The notes below the pieces were generated by a model. The model was not told the origin of the DNA, ran no database searches, and saw nothing but the letters and a program-made list of their open reading frames with translations. This document shows, piece after piece, positions 13,806 through 25,811 of a DNA stretch of 64,000 bases; the stretch's first letter is position 1, and each line of letters opens with the position of its first letter. Position numbers and translations under genes: made by a program. Source of the stretch: Auanema rhodensis (Eukaryota; Nematoda; Chromadorea; Rhabditida; Rhabditidae); assembly GCA_964057225.1 (NCBI GenBank), contig OZ059900.1:9496501-9560500 (forward strand), written 5' to 3'.

Positions 13806-16667
13806 AAGTTAGAATCAATATATGATTTTGCTTTCAATTTTCGTCATTCAATTAATTTTTAATAATGTTTTGCTTAGCTTGATTAAGACAAATTTGACAT
13901 AATTTTGTTCGCATCTCGTCGCATATCGGTTCAACACATCTCTCTTATTCTCAAGCTTCCTGCCTTAATGCTGTTCGCTTTGACCAGCAAACCCAGAAAA
14001 AAAGTTCACCTTGCTATTGGCCATACGTTTCTTTGTTTTTGCTTTATGAGCTAATTCTCGTTATCGCTAGATTAGCTACTGTTTTTATTACGGTATTATG
14101 CTCTAAAATTTGACAAATTGATCTATATTATATAAATTATAATAAATTGGGTTTACTAATTTGTATATGTTTTTAATAATAAATATTTTATAATTTTAAA
14201 ATGTTCAAATTTTGTTAAGTTCAACCATTTTGATTTGACGTTACTTCACTTTATTTTTTCTAATTTTTCGTGTAAATTGCAATTATTCATCATCTTTATT
14301 GCAGTCCTTATAGAAACATTTTGGCGGGAAAATAGTTTGATGTTCCCTCTAAATTCTAAATATGTTTGCAGTCATTTTGATTACAATGAATTTCTTTTCT
14401 CTTTTCTAGTTAACTATTCTTATTTACTTTAAACTATACACTTTATTATATTATAGTTAATATCTTCTGTGAAGAAAAAACATTTAAAATGTCGTAAATT
14501 CTTGTTGTGATTGAGAAAATGTGTATAGTTTATGAGCAGTAATGAGATGCTAAATCACTTTTCCAATCATAAAAAAAAATTTTGAACATCAAATCATCGA
14601 AAAAGCATTTAATATACGGTTATGCAACTATGAAAAAAAGCTATAAGATTCAAGATGTTCTTGAGAAACTTATATCTAATGATTTTTGATGAAAAGTAGG
14701 ATATTTATAAATAACAGGTGTATTTAATTTTCTAAATTCATTGTAATATTCCCGATATAACGTTCGCCCAATATGGTTTGTTAAGCACATTCAACTAGGA
14801 AATGCAGCCTTTAGAATCTGATTCATTTTGATGAAATACAATAATTCTGCTCTAACTCTAGAAAAAACGCAAAAAAAAAAAGATGTAATACCATAGTATA
14901 GTGCTCAGCATGACGTACATTGAATATTTATTATTCAACTTTGTTCAAATATATTTTTTATATATATTTCTTTCTATACGGATTTAAAAAGAAGAAGAAT
15001 TTAGAATTATATGAATATTTCAAATATTTGTTGTCACATGTGTATTAAGAATTTTAAAAGAATGTGCTGACCGGAAATGTAAGCTCAGCAAAGAATGAAA
15101 GTATTGGATTGATAGAGACATTGATTGCGATAATACTATTACTTATTTCATATTCAGCATTTGATATGATTAAAATGGCGTTAGAAAAGAAAGAAATGAA
15201 AGTTATAAGTGAAAAAAAGATGACAAGAGAAAATGATAAGAAATCGTTGATGTCCTTTTTTATTATTTACAAAACTTTGTCATCACGAATGTTGTCATAG
15301 TATGAGAAAATACAAACGAATAATATCGTTTTAACTTGTTGACAATGTTTTTTAAAAATATTTACGTAAAAGAATGTGATACAATAGCAACGAGATAAGT
15401 AAAAGAAGGACAAAATATTAGAAAAAAAAAAGAAATATGCAGCTTGATATAGTTAATTTCAATTATTTTATGTTACGTATAATTAAATTTTTATATTTTA
15501 TCCACATAAGCAAAGAAACAAATTAGCACTTAGAATCGTACTTGCAGATTGTTATTAAAAACATTTTTATTCTCATAAGTATTTTTTTCTAGTTTATTTA
15601 TTATTTGCGCATAATTTATTATAACTTTAATTATTTAAATTATAATAATTAGCGTTTTCAATATATTATATCATGGTATAACCAAAGTTACAAAAGTGTC
15701 AGTGGTATTAAATCCCTTTCCTTCTTACTACATCAAACTATTTTTGTGTTTATTTTAGTGAATCTTTATTTAGTTTCTCATGAAATGTATTTTATATGAT
15801 GGCCTATTTCAATTTTTATTCTTTTTTTTCTATTTCTTATTTCCATTTTTTTCATTTCATTTTCTAATATATTTATATTTCTAATACAATAAATAGCTGT
15901 ATATTCAGTCATGTATTTGTGTTTAGTGGACAATGGTACTTCTTATCTCATCACGTCAATATGTCTTTTCATTTTATTTTTTCTGCAATGTTAATTCTTT
16001 TCAAAGATTCTCTTCGTATTCTTGTCTGTTTCACTTAGTCTTGTTCTCATTTTTCTTGTATTTCTTCTTGTGTTTTCTTCTTATTTCTTCAATTTCTTGT
16101 TCTCGTTTTGTAATTCTTTTCATCCAATTCTTTTTCATTCACATGTTCTTTCTCTTTTTTCATTTTCTCTAACTGTCTTGCTATCTCTCAATTATGCTAA
16201 CTATCTCAATAAAGTATCATTCATTTCATCTTTCTCTCTATATAGTTGTCTTCATTGTCTCTTGTCTCATTACTTTACCTCATCTATCACATCATTCTCA
16301 CTCATCAGCACCATCTTATTTTAGTACTATAGAGTGTGTATGTGAATACGCATGTGTATGTGTGAGCGTATGGGTGTGCATGTGTGTAAAATATGTTGTA
16401 CAGGAATTACGCTGCGCCTGTATGTATGTATGCAATGTGGTATTTGTAGGTGGAGAAAAGGGGAAGGACCGACATAGAATGAATACGAATGAGAGAAGCA
16501 TAAAGAGAGAAAGAAATGAAGAGTCAGAGCAAATGCGAGAGAGAGATAGAGAGATAAAGAGTAAAAGTGAGAGAGAGAGATAGCAGCAGAACGATATGGG
16601 GAAGGAAATAGAAGAAAGAAGAATAGAAAGAGCGCGCACAAACCAGTCTTTCAAGTGGCTGTCCAAT
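13806..16667. other. Intergenic, AT-rich, with repeat-like tracts
   Basis: No gene found. AATAAA-type signals near 14140-14180 could serve the Rab gene. Pyrimidine-rich sequence runs from about 15930 to 16320. It is followed by a TG-rich stretch (about 16330-16390) and a GA-rich stretch (about 16490-16590) just upstream of the next start codon, possibly promoter or 5' leader of the EF-hand gene. Confidence 0.5.
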
Positions 16668-18729
16668 ATGGGTACCTGCTGCTCCTGTTCACGAAAAGCT
16701 CATCAGGTGATAAATAGATTTAATTATTATATATATATATTTATACTGTTATGATAATTTATAATTAGTTTCTCTTGCATTTCCATAATTTTATTTTGTT
16801 CGCCGCTTTTGAACATATTGCGCAGCCAAAGTCAAACATATCACAGTCTTTTCTATTATGTTCCGCAACAGATAAAAAAACTTGCAGTTCGTGATATCTA
16901 TGATATACGAGCGTAATAACATTCTCAATGTAGTTTGCATGAATAATATGAGAAAAATAGTTGCATTTAGTGTGGATTTTAACAAAACTTGGCTTTGAAT
17001 TTAAACTTTTCTCCAGATGACCACGTAAAGTTGCCTCGTTTTCTAGATAAGAATCACATAAAAATCAATTTTGCGAATGTTTCAATTTTTTTTTTTCGGT
17101 TCATCTTTTTTTTGTCATGAACATGTTAATGATGATTTGAAATAATGCATGCAAAGCTGTGTGATAATCATTTCCAATCTGTTCTTACATAAGACTCTTC
17201 CTGTTCCTATTGAAAACTGCCGTCTTATGCTATTGCAGTGACATTGATTACTTTATCAGTATCTATGAGATAGTTAAGTCGAAGTAATCCACAGTTTACT
17301 TACAAATATTTTGAAGAATTATTTTGTGAATTTCAGTTGTTTCTCAACTTGTTGCTAATTTCCATTAACGTTTTGCCAACAATCAAATTATTTTTTTACA
17401 TTTCTGCACATAGCATTTGAATATGAACCTGATATTCGTTCACTAGTAGTTATATTGATTCATAATTTCACTTTCAACTTAATTTTCAATCTGATTTATG
17501 AATGTATATACATTTTTTACATTCACATATATATTATATTATATATATAACTATATATAACTATATATATATATATATATATTAAAGTGAATATAAAGGT
17601 GAAATTTCATATTAATTTTCAAGTGCTATTGACAGATTCATGGCCATCTGTAACATAATTTGTTCCGACATTATCTAATAAACATCAATAGCAAAAATTA
17701 AATATAATCATATAGTATATAGTATATATCGATGTTATTATTATTGAATCACGTTTTACAATGATTATTACATTAATTTTTGATGCTAAGTACTCTGAAA
17801 GTATGTTTCGAAAAAATAAGTTTTTTTCATAATGTAATTTTTTTTAATATGACTTATTCTGCATTGCAACTTTTGCTGGTATTCAGCAATATTATGAAAT
17901 ATTTTGTATAAATAAGTTTTGTGTTCTGACTAATTGTTTTGAATTTTTATGTAAAAACATTTTTTTTTCATAAGGAGCATAATAGTAGTTACAAATTTCT
18001 TTTGTAGACTGAAGAAGTTGGTGAAATCAAAATCGATGACCTGAAAGGAATCTTCCGTGAATTTGATTTAAACGGCGATGGATTCATTCAAAAGGTGAGG
18101 AGTATCTTCATCTTTCTATTTAAATATCAATCGGATATAATTATTATTGATATATCTATGTGGAATTATACATTGTTGTTCTCATTTTATAGGAAGAATT
18201 GCTTGCCGTCATGCAACGAATGGGTCAGTCTCCGACGGATGATGAACTGGATGCTATGCTAAGTGCTGCTGATAAAGATAAAGATGGCAAAATAGATTTC
18301 GAAGGTGATTTAACCAGCTATGATAAACCGAATTGTGATTCTTCCACCAAATTATTCATATGTTACCAGTTCTTCATAAAAAAATTGCAGAATTTCTGAC
18401 AATCGCGTATGCTAATCCTCTTTCATTGTCACTTCGAGCAGTTTTTGAAGAATTGGATGTTGATGGGGATGGTTTCATTACTAGGTAAGAATAGACTTGT
18501 GTTTGAACCTCACATTGAAAAAATTTAATTTCAGATCGGAATTGCGTACTGCCTTCCAACGCATGGGACATTCACTCAGTGACCAAGACATCAAAGCTAT
18601 TTACAAGCATGTAGATTCTAACAATGATGGCAAAATTAACTTTAAAGGTGAGTTAATAAGCAATGAAAAACGAAAAATTTATTCAATTTTTCAGAATTCT
18701 GCCACATGATGACTAAAAGAAAGTTATAA
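16668..18729 (+). CDS. Calmodulin-like four-EF-hand protein with N-terminal dual-acylation motif
   Basis: A calcium-sensor protein of the calmodulin superfamily. Six exons join in phase: 16668-16706, 18008-18094, 18193-18304, 18391-18484, 18535-18647 and 18695-18729, giving 159 aa. All four loops keep the calcium-ligand pattern, with D at position 1 and E at position 12: 33-44, 69-80, 102-113 and 138-149. The 5' exon encodes MGTCCSCSRKAHQ: Gly2 fits N-myristoylation and Cys4/5/7 followed by basic residues fit palmitoylation, so membrane attachment is likely (inference). A 1.3 kb intron separates this exon from the calmodulin core. Nematodes have several calmodulin-like genes; I cannot say which one this is. 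The first exon is the least certain part because it rests on phase, a good donor and the motif alone. Confidence 0.85.
17519..17581. repeat. AT-rich microsatellite in intron 1 of the EF-hand gene
   Basis: Alternating TA tracts, including an uninterrupted run at about 17563-17581. Likely polymorphic; no function implied. Confidence 0.8.
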
Positions 18730-19822
18730 AAACTAAAAAAAACACAGAGCAGACAGATGCTCTTGATAACCATTTCACAAGAATCATCTGTCATGTTCAA
18801 CACATTTATCTTAGCAGGCAAAGAATAACAAACACTAAGCATCATTACTTTTTTTTTCTTAATTTCTCATTATAATGCTAATCTTCACTAATTGAGACTC
18901 AAATAGTAACTAGTTTTGGGAATAGTTACATGAAATATTCACATTTTTATCCGTTGCGTCATAAGCTAACACAATTTTTTATCGGAAATAAGCGTAATAA
19001 TTCAACAGAGCCTTCTTTCTTCTTTCATATATAACTGTTTCAGATAATATTTAGATATGCTTCTGCTTTTAAAGTATAATTAATAGTCGCTTGTTGAACT
19101 ATATATCAGAGCATTTGCTTAGTAATTACAGCATTTTTTTCTTTTTTTTTAAATAATAAAAATTTAATTAAAAATTCTTTTTTTTTGTTTTCATTTATCA
19201 TTTCTGAACAGAAATTTGATAACTTTTGGTTAATCAATGAATGTAGTTTGAGTTGATGTGACAGGTGATAGAAGAAGAGATAGAAGAAATGGAAAACTTG
19301 ACCACTATTCACATACTTCTGTTTTGTACCCATTTGTGCCATAATACATAAACCATTTTCGTATATTTGTCATGATATAATAAAAACAATTTACTTTAAA
19401 AACTTTTATATGAACAGATGAAAATTGAAATTAGAGAAATCATAGTTTGAAAAAGGATTGACAATCTTATCCAGAGAGCCATTATTAATGGCTCTGACGA
19501 GATAAGTTAAGTTAATCAGCTATGTAGTTAAGATTAAAGAGAATTTTGAGATCACCAATGGATTTTACATTCATTTGCAATTTCTGAGAAAGAATGTGAA
19601 AATTGGAAAAAGGAACTAGTCATCAAACTACATTCTGTACATAAGAATTTCTTTTTTTTTAATTTTTAGCTCAAATATATTATTGATTGTGTTTTGATTT
19701 ATATAACTATACGTAATAGTATAGATATCTTTGCAATATACATATACAATAAGTATACTTTTAATGAATTTGTATTGATTAGATAGAAAAATTGTTTGTA
19801 TGTATATACTATATATATATAA
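18730..19822. other. Spacer between convergent genes
   Basis: Between the ends of the plus-strand EF-hand gene and the minus-strand ETS gene. It is AT-rich with homopolymer runs. An AATAAA-type signal near 19377 could end the EF-hand transcript. No coding exon found. Confidence 0.5.
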
Positions 19823-22800
19823 TTATAATTGGGCTGATTTAACGTCATAATATGAGACAGATGGGTAAATGTACGATGTAGTTTGAGGAGACCAGTATGA
19901 AGAAATGGCATTGTTACTCTGAAATCATATCATTAATGTAAGTGTCACCACTTTTTTTTTCATATTTGTCCAATTCGTTTCTACACTTTCTCGGCGTGGT
20001 CTTTCAATTTTTTGAAAAAAAAATGTACTTACTGTAGGTACAGGATTCAAAGGTATGTTCCGCTCAGATCGAGAAAGTAGTTGATGGTAAGCTGGTACGA
20101 CGGTTGCTGTAAGTTTTGAAGATAGTGCTGAAACAATGTGAGATAATTTTTAAAATCCAAACAAAAACTGGTAATGCGAAAAAAAGAAAATATATTTACT
20201 GTTTGAGTAGGGTGCTAAGCTGGTAACTGCAGTTGTCAAGTCCGAATTATTGACGACAGTATTTTGACAGGCTTGTGCAAGTCCTTGAAAATCAAATTTG
20301 TATGCATATCGCTTACCGTGTACCTGAAACTTGTTTTGATAAAATAAGTTTGAGCTTCAAATTCAAGTTTGTAATTTGAATTTGGATTTTCTATACCTTA
20401 GTCATGATATTTTTATCATAGTAGTAGCGTAATGCACGGCTTAGCTTATCATAGTTCATATTCGGCTTGCTAAATCAAATTATATATAAGGCCAATTAAT
20501 TTTTCTTTTTCCAAATTGATCAAGAAATTAATTTTATTTGTAATGAACCTTTTTCGTTCTCCCCATTTGCGTGCTACTTCATCAGGATCAATAAGCTTAA
20601 ACTCTCCGTTGCCACCTTCCCAGGATATGCAATGTGAATTAGCGGCTGCATCAGCTAAGAGCTCAAGTAAGAACTGCCATAACTGAATTTGTCCACTTCC
20701 TAGAACTGAAATATGACGATTATTCGATGATCAATTCATTTCGTATAATACTGAGATTGTAAATCAAAGTCATGTTTAGTATATGTCTTGTCTTAAGCTT
20801 CAAAGTTATTTTTAGTCTAAATTGATTTCAATGCTATTAACACATTAGAGAAATGCTCACAAATGTTTGTTAAAGTTTATTTTTTAGTTCTCGCTATGAG
20901 AACAAATATCATAATTTACTAATAGTTTGATGCTCAGATAACAGCTTTATACTAAATGCTCAACTAATTTTTTTTGGAATCCATCTCTTTCGATTCTCAG
21001 AATGCTTTATCAAATCAAATGACACATGAAATCATTGCATCATATTGATGACAAAAAAAAAGATTTTCATCTCAAATTGCTGAAAGCTTTGAGTTGGGTC
21101 GTGCAAAAAAACTATTTTTGAACATCTAAAGCTATAAGCAATGGAATTGTCATTTGATTAAAGAGATATAAATATAAATAAAATAGCTGTGAGACAAGTT
21201 ATTGACAAGCTTTGGATTTAGTTGTCCATATCTATTCTTTTTTATAAATTTTTCAGTTATTCCATTCTAACTTTACAATTTAGAAAACCAAAAATATTCG
21301 AATTCCGATCAATATTTCATTAATACAAACTACAAAATAAATAATTTCAAATCAAATTGAAGGTCAAAACGGCTATATACTAACATGTGATTTATAATTT
21401 TGTTCATTTACTACTATTTCAGTACTTTTCTTTATTCTTACATTCAAAATGCTTAAAATTTGAGAAAACTCTTCTACGAATTGGCAATATTCATTTGGGA
21501 AATGTATCTAACGAATAATTGCTGCCATCTAATTACTCTTCTTTTAAACAAAATGAATAATTTATAAGTAATTAGAAAAGAACAATTAAGTTAATTTGTA
21601 CGTCTATGTGAATCTTTTTTTTTTGCATTTCTTTAATAAAACTGATTTTCTTTGAAATTTTACAATTATTCTTCGTTCTCCAGTTCATCTACATTGTGTC
21701 GCTCAATTTTCATACATGCTACTTGCAATGCTAGCTTCAATATTAGTTTTATTTTCAGATTTATTCTATCATCTGTCTTATTTCTACTTTTTTTCAATTT
21801 CGGAAGAAAGAAGATAATATTCTGCATCAGTAAGTTTATCGAAAATGTTTTTTAATCTTGACCAATTTTAACTTTCATTTTGGGGTATAGCTAGATGCAC
21901 AATTGGTTTTTTCGCTTCATTAGATTGAATACGCTCCAAAATCTTGATTAAGCCAGCTTTGAAATATGGAAGCAATTTGAGTGTGTCAGTATGTTTTGAA
22001 ATAGCGAGAAGTGAAAAACAATAATAAGATATGTGGAAAAAGATCAATAATGATGAGACATTGAAAATCGTTTATATGATACGTTGAATATAATAGAGAA
22101 TATGGGTAATTGCTATTGTTTTGACGAAAGATAGCAAAATTATACTGTTAGTTCACAAAGTTTTTTTTTATTTGGGCTGTCTGAGATGGATACGCTAATA
22201 TTTACACGTGTTTGGCGACAGATATCATTTATTTTTTGTTTTTTTCTTTAAATTCTTCACAACTTTCGTTGCTTCATTTCTTATCCCACGGAATTCTTTT
22301 TATAATTTGTTAGGTCGCCGCGTGGCTTTTGAAGGGCTACCTCTCTTTGTGTTTCACAAATGTTTTACTTTATTGTACAGCAAATAGCGCACGATGCTAT
22401 TTAGCTATTGGCAGCTATATTTTCAAAGATATTTCAGTTCACATTAGAGCGTTTAAATCTTTTCAAGAAAATCAAAAGTCTCTTATGGTTGTATACGTAT
22501 ATAGTTCTCTGTCGCGTTGAATTTCTTTTCAAAATAATTTCTTTTCAAAACTTATTCATAAAACTTGCAGCCTCTCTCCTATTCACTTGTTATATTTCTC
22601 ACTCTACTTCACCAATTTTTCAAATTTTTTACTGACTCTTTTGCTTTTTCAAACTTTTTTTCAAGCTAACCATATGTTTTCCGATGTACATGTGCAATTG
22701 GTGGTTAGTTTCTTTTGTATCATAAACATATGGACATTTTCGGAACTTATCTCACTCATCTCCCTATATACAAAAACGTGGATTGTTTATTAATTGATAC

Positions 22801-23165
22801 AAAGAATAGAACTTCTTTTATAGTTTCACAGTTATCATTCTTACTCTCCCATCTTTTCAAGTTTAATGAATTCACTTATTCCTTCTTTTTCATTCAAGTT
22901 TAGCTTACAAAAACTACAAGGCATACTACTCAAATGAAAACTTCAGAGAAAAAAAAAACAATGTTCTAAAGGGCATATGTAAAAACAATAATCAACTAAT
23001 CATAGTATAAGCTCATACATTGTTGAAATGGAGAACAGTTTAGAAATAAATGACAAGTCTTAACAACGTACCTGAATTGAATCTATTGTTCTCTGGAGGT
23101 GGAATCGAAGAATCCCAATTGTTTCGTTGACATAAGTTGTCATAGCTATCTGGATAAGGAATCAT
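19823..23165 (-). CDS. ets-5: ETS-domain transcription factor, FEV/PET-1 (ETS-5) type
   Basis: A sequence-specific DNA-binding transcription factor that acts in the nucleus. Six exons join in phase: 23165-23072, 20705-20549, 20469-20397, 20323-20200, 20127-20033 and 19918-19823, giving 212 aa. The ETS domain (about 36-121) starts [15 protein letters not shown] and includes [20 protein letters not shown], with recognition-helix Arg95 and Arg98 intact. It continues [20 protein letters not shown]. The [10 protein letters not shown] variant and the C-terminal SYW...YPS tail point to FEV rather than ERG/FLI1. The small size also fits FEV; ERG and FLI1 are about twice as long and carry a Pointed domain not seen here. 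In C. elegans the FEV ortholog ETS-5 acts in BAG and other sensory neurons, and in vertebrates FEV defines serotonergic neurons. Intron 1 is 2.4 kb. The FEV call is strong; the symbol is by orthology inference. Confidence 0.9.
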
Positions 23166-25811
23166 TACATCCGATAGGTGTAAATGTGCGCGTGTGAGTG
23201 AATATGAGGATTTGTATATTATATGTTTACAAGTCGTATTCCATTTTATCTAAGATCTTCATTTAATGAACAAAAGAGACAGAAATCAGAACATGTAAGT
23301 TATGAAAGTAAGTGAAAAGTAAAAAATAGTGAGTAAGAAAAATCATAATTGTAAAGGAATTGAGTTCAAACACCAAATTGTAATAGATGAGCGTCGCTGT
23401 TTTTAAGACAGCAAGCACAATTCAACTTTTGATGCACTTTTTATTACATAGCATTATGCCGTTGTCGATAATACAAATTTTTGAAGGATCGTTGAGTTGA
23501 AGGCGTTATGGGTGATTTTTATCGTGGCCATTTTAGCAGCAGCTGCAGCAGCCGGCTGTACCAGCTTGTAAACTCGCGCAGTTTTTGATGAACAAGCGAA
23601 AAAGGTTATGCAATTGATACATCTGTATAACTATGGAGTCTGTATGCTCGGAAGGAAACCAACTGTTTCCGTTGTGTCAAACTTGCGGAAACACAACTTC
23701 CGTTTCATTGTATAGCTGTGCAGCTTATAGGAAAGGAAATATGTACATTTTTTAGGAAATAGGTAGAGGTAGTCGTAAGTGATAAACGAGTTGTAATTAA
23801 TACAAACAATAGGTAGATGAGTGCGATAATTCAAGACTATATGTAATAAACTTACTCAATGTTGGATACATGAAGACAAGTCGTTATGGTTAGAGCTGAC
23901 AACTTCTTTAGAATGTTATGCTCCGCCAGGCACTAGCTTTCTGAGCCACCTAAAGTCACCGGTCGTTTGCTGCTCTAAGCTTTTAGAGAGAGACTAATAT
24001 CGAGAAAGAGACGAATAAGTATGCAGAGAAATAAAAAAATAGCAAGATCGAGAGTGAATAAGAGAGAGCAATATCTAGTAGTAGTTATTAGTGAGAGAAA
24101 CTTATGACAAAGTTTGAGAAATACTGCTATTAAGTCAATGTACCTTTTTCCGGAAACAGGCTGCGCCTGAATAGAAGACCAATCTGAGAGAGCTTTCTTA
24201 AAGGCAGTTCACATCACTTATGAAAACAGCATAACTGAAGCAGAGAATCAGAATTATTCTATGAAAAGAGCAAGAAATATTAAGAGGAATATACAAAGGT
24301 GGAGCAAAATTATAAATTTACCGTAAAAGGTTGTTACTTAATGCGAGAAGCCATTAAAGCCGACTTCCTATTCGCTCATAACAAGCACCAGCACCATTTC
24401 CGCTCTGCCGATTAGCGCTAATGGAATCTTAAAATTTTCAAGATGTTATGGTTTCTAGGATAGAAACTAAAGATAAACATGAATCTAATCTATCTTAAAT
24501 CTAATATATTTTCCAAAATTATGATATACGGGGACATAGTCTCAGATGTTAAGACGAGAAATGTTATAACAAAACGATTAAACTCAAAAAAGGTTCAAAT
24601 TCTGTCCTTTGCTTCGCCAGTAATCTTAGATAACAGGCATAAACGATAATAAAAAAAATTAATTTAAAAAAAAAAAATTTTTTTTTTTTGAATAAATTTT
24701 TAAAAATTTTCCGAATTAAAAATCTGTAAATTTGTAATATTGAAAAGTTCAAATAATTAAAACATGAATCTAAATCAGAACACGATCTAAAAAAACATTT
24801 TTGAGCAAAAAAAGAAACCGCGCTCTAATGCTAATTCAGGTAACTAGTTCAAATTTGAATTTACTCTTGTTTTATAAGTTGTTTATTTTTTAAATTAATT
24901 TCGTATTTAATTTTGATTATTTTTTCTTGTTTTATTTATTATACTTTTTTGTCTTTTTGCTTGATTTAAATTTCTAACCAAATTCACTGTTTTTGCAAAT
25001 GCATTAACTTAACAAAAGCTTTAAGAGCTCATACAGCTTCTTTAGTTAATTATGCAATGTGAACAATATTTTTGGAACACATATATCATATATTCCTTTG
25101 CTAATTTTCTTTTTAAAAGCGTTGCTGTTTAGTGTTGCGCAATTGAGATCACAATTCATCACTTTGATTAATTGGCAACACTTTCTGTTATCTGTTCTTC
25201 ATATTCCACAATCGAAAAAAGTTCAGTTAATTTAGAATTTTAAAGAAAGTTCAATATTGAAATAATTGTTATCATCTGATACATTTTCAGTTGTGCACAA
25301 AAAAGACTCAAAATAAGTAAGAGTGCGTTGAATATTTGTTTTAATCTAATAAGTTTCATGAATTTTTGTGTTGCTATCTCTTTGCTGTCTACGACAAATG
25401 GAAATGACAGAAAGAAGTTTCGTATTGCATTACAGTTCTTATCAGCACCTGTTTTGTTTAGCAGTTAATTCCACTAAAAAAATTTTTGAACTTTCTTACT
25501 ATTGAAACTGTCTATTAAATTTTCTTTCTAAGATATTCTTTTTAATTGATAAATATAAATGAAATCGCTTTTTCAATATTTGCTTACTAGTTTTAGCGAT
25601 GAAGTTGAGCTATCAGAATGCATTTCATTTAATTTCATATTAACTAATGTGTATAAAACACGGGTTTACGTATACGAAAGAAAAATTTGCAGCTTTCTTA
25701 TTTGTGTTTGTTGAACACTTCATCGTACTTAACTACATTATTTTAAAATGCTATTCGTCTCTTTTTGTTCAACTTTACTAATAATAAAATAATTTACGTA
25801 TTTTCAGTAAC
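23166..25811. other. Divergent promoter region between the ETS gene and PANK4
   Basis: About 2.6 kb upstream of both genes. It holds a palindromic ETS core TTCCGGAA at 24148-24155, a CAG/CTG-rich patch near 23535-23560, and a patch of higher GC near 24350-24420. No exon recognised. An A-run followed by a T-run around 24660-24690 could form a hairpin. Confidence 0.5.
25801..25807 (+). promoter_or_regulatory. Probable spliced-leader trans-splice acceptor of the PANK4 gene
   Basis: TTTTCAG stands four bases before the start ATG at 25812, with no matching upstream exon or donor that I can see. This is the usual nematode arrangement for leader trans-splicing. A similar GCAG lies at 32341-32344, three bases before the ATG of the ABCD4-type gene. 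Inference from position and consensus only. Confidence 0.5.

Noticed and set aside
16022..16666. Several overlapping frames of 100-129 codons on both strands
   Set aside because: They come from CT-, TG- and GA-rich simple sequence upstream of the EF-hand gene; composition explains the lack of stops.
21862..22000. Minus-strand open stretch of about 43 codons inside ETS intron 1 (…LIKILERIQ…)
   Set aside because: It looks protein-like but has no acceptor, no start and a quick stop, and does not fit the phase of the flanking exons. A chance frame or an unidentifiable relic.
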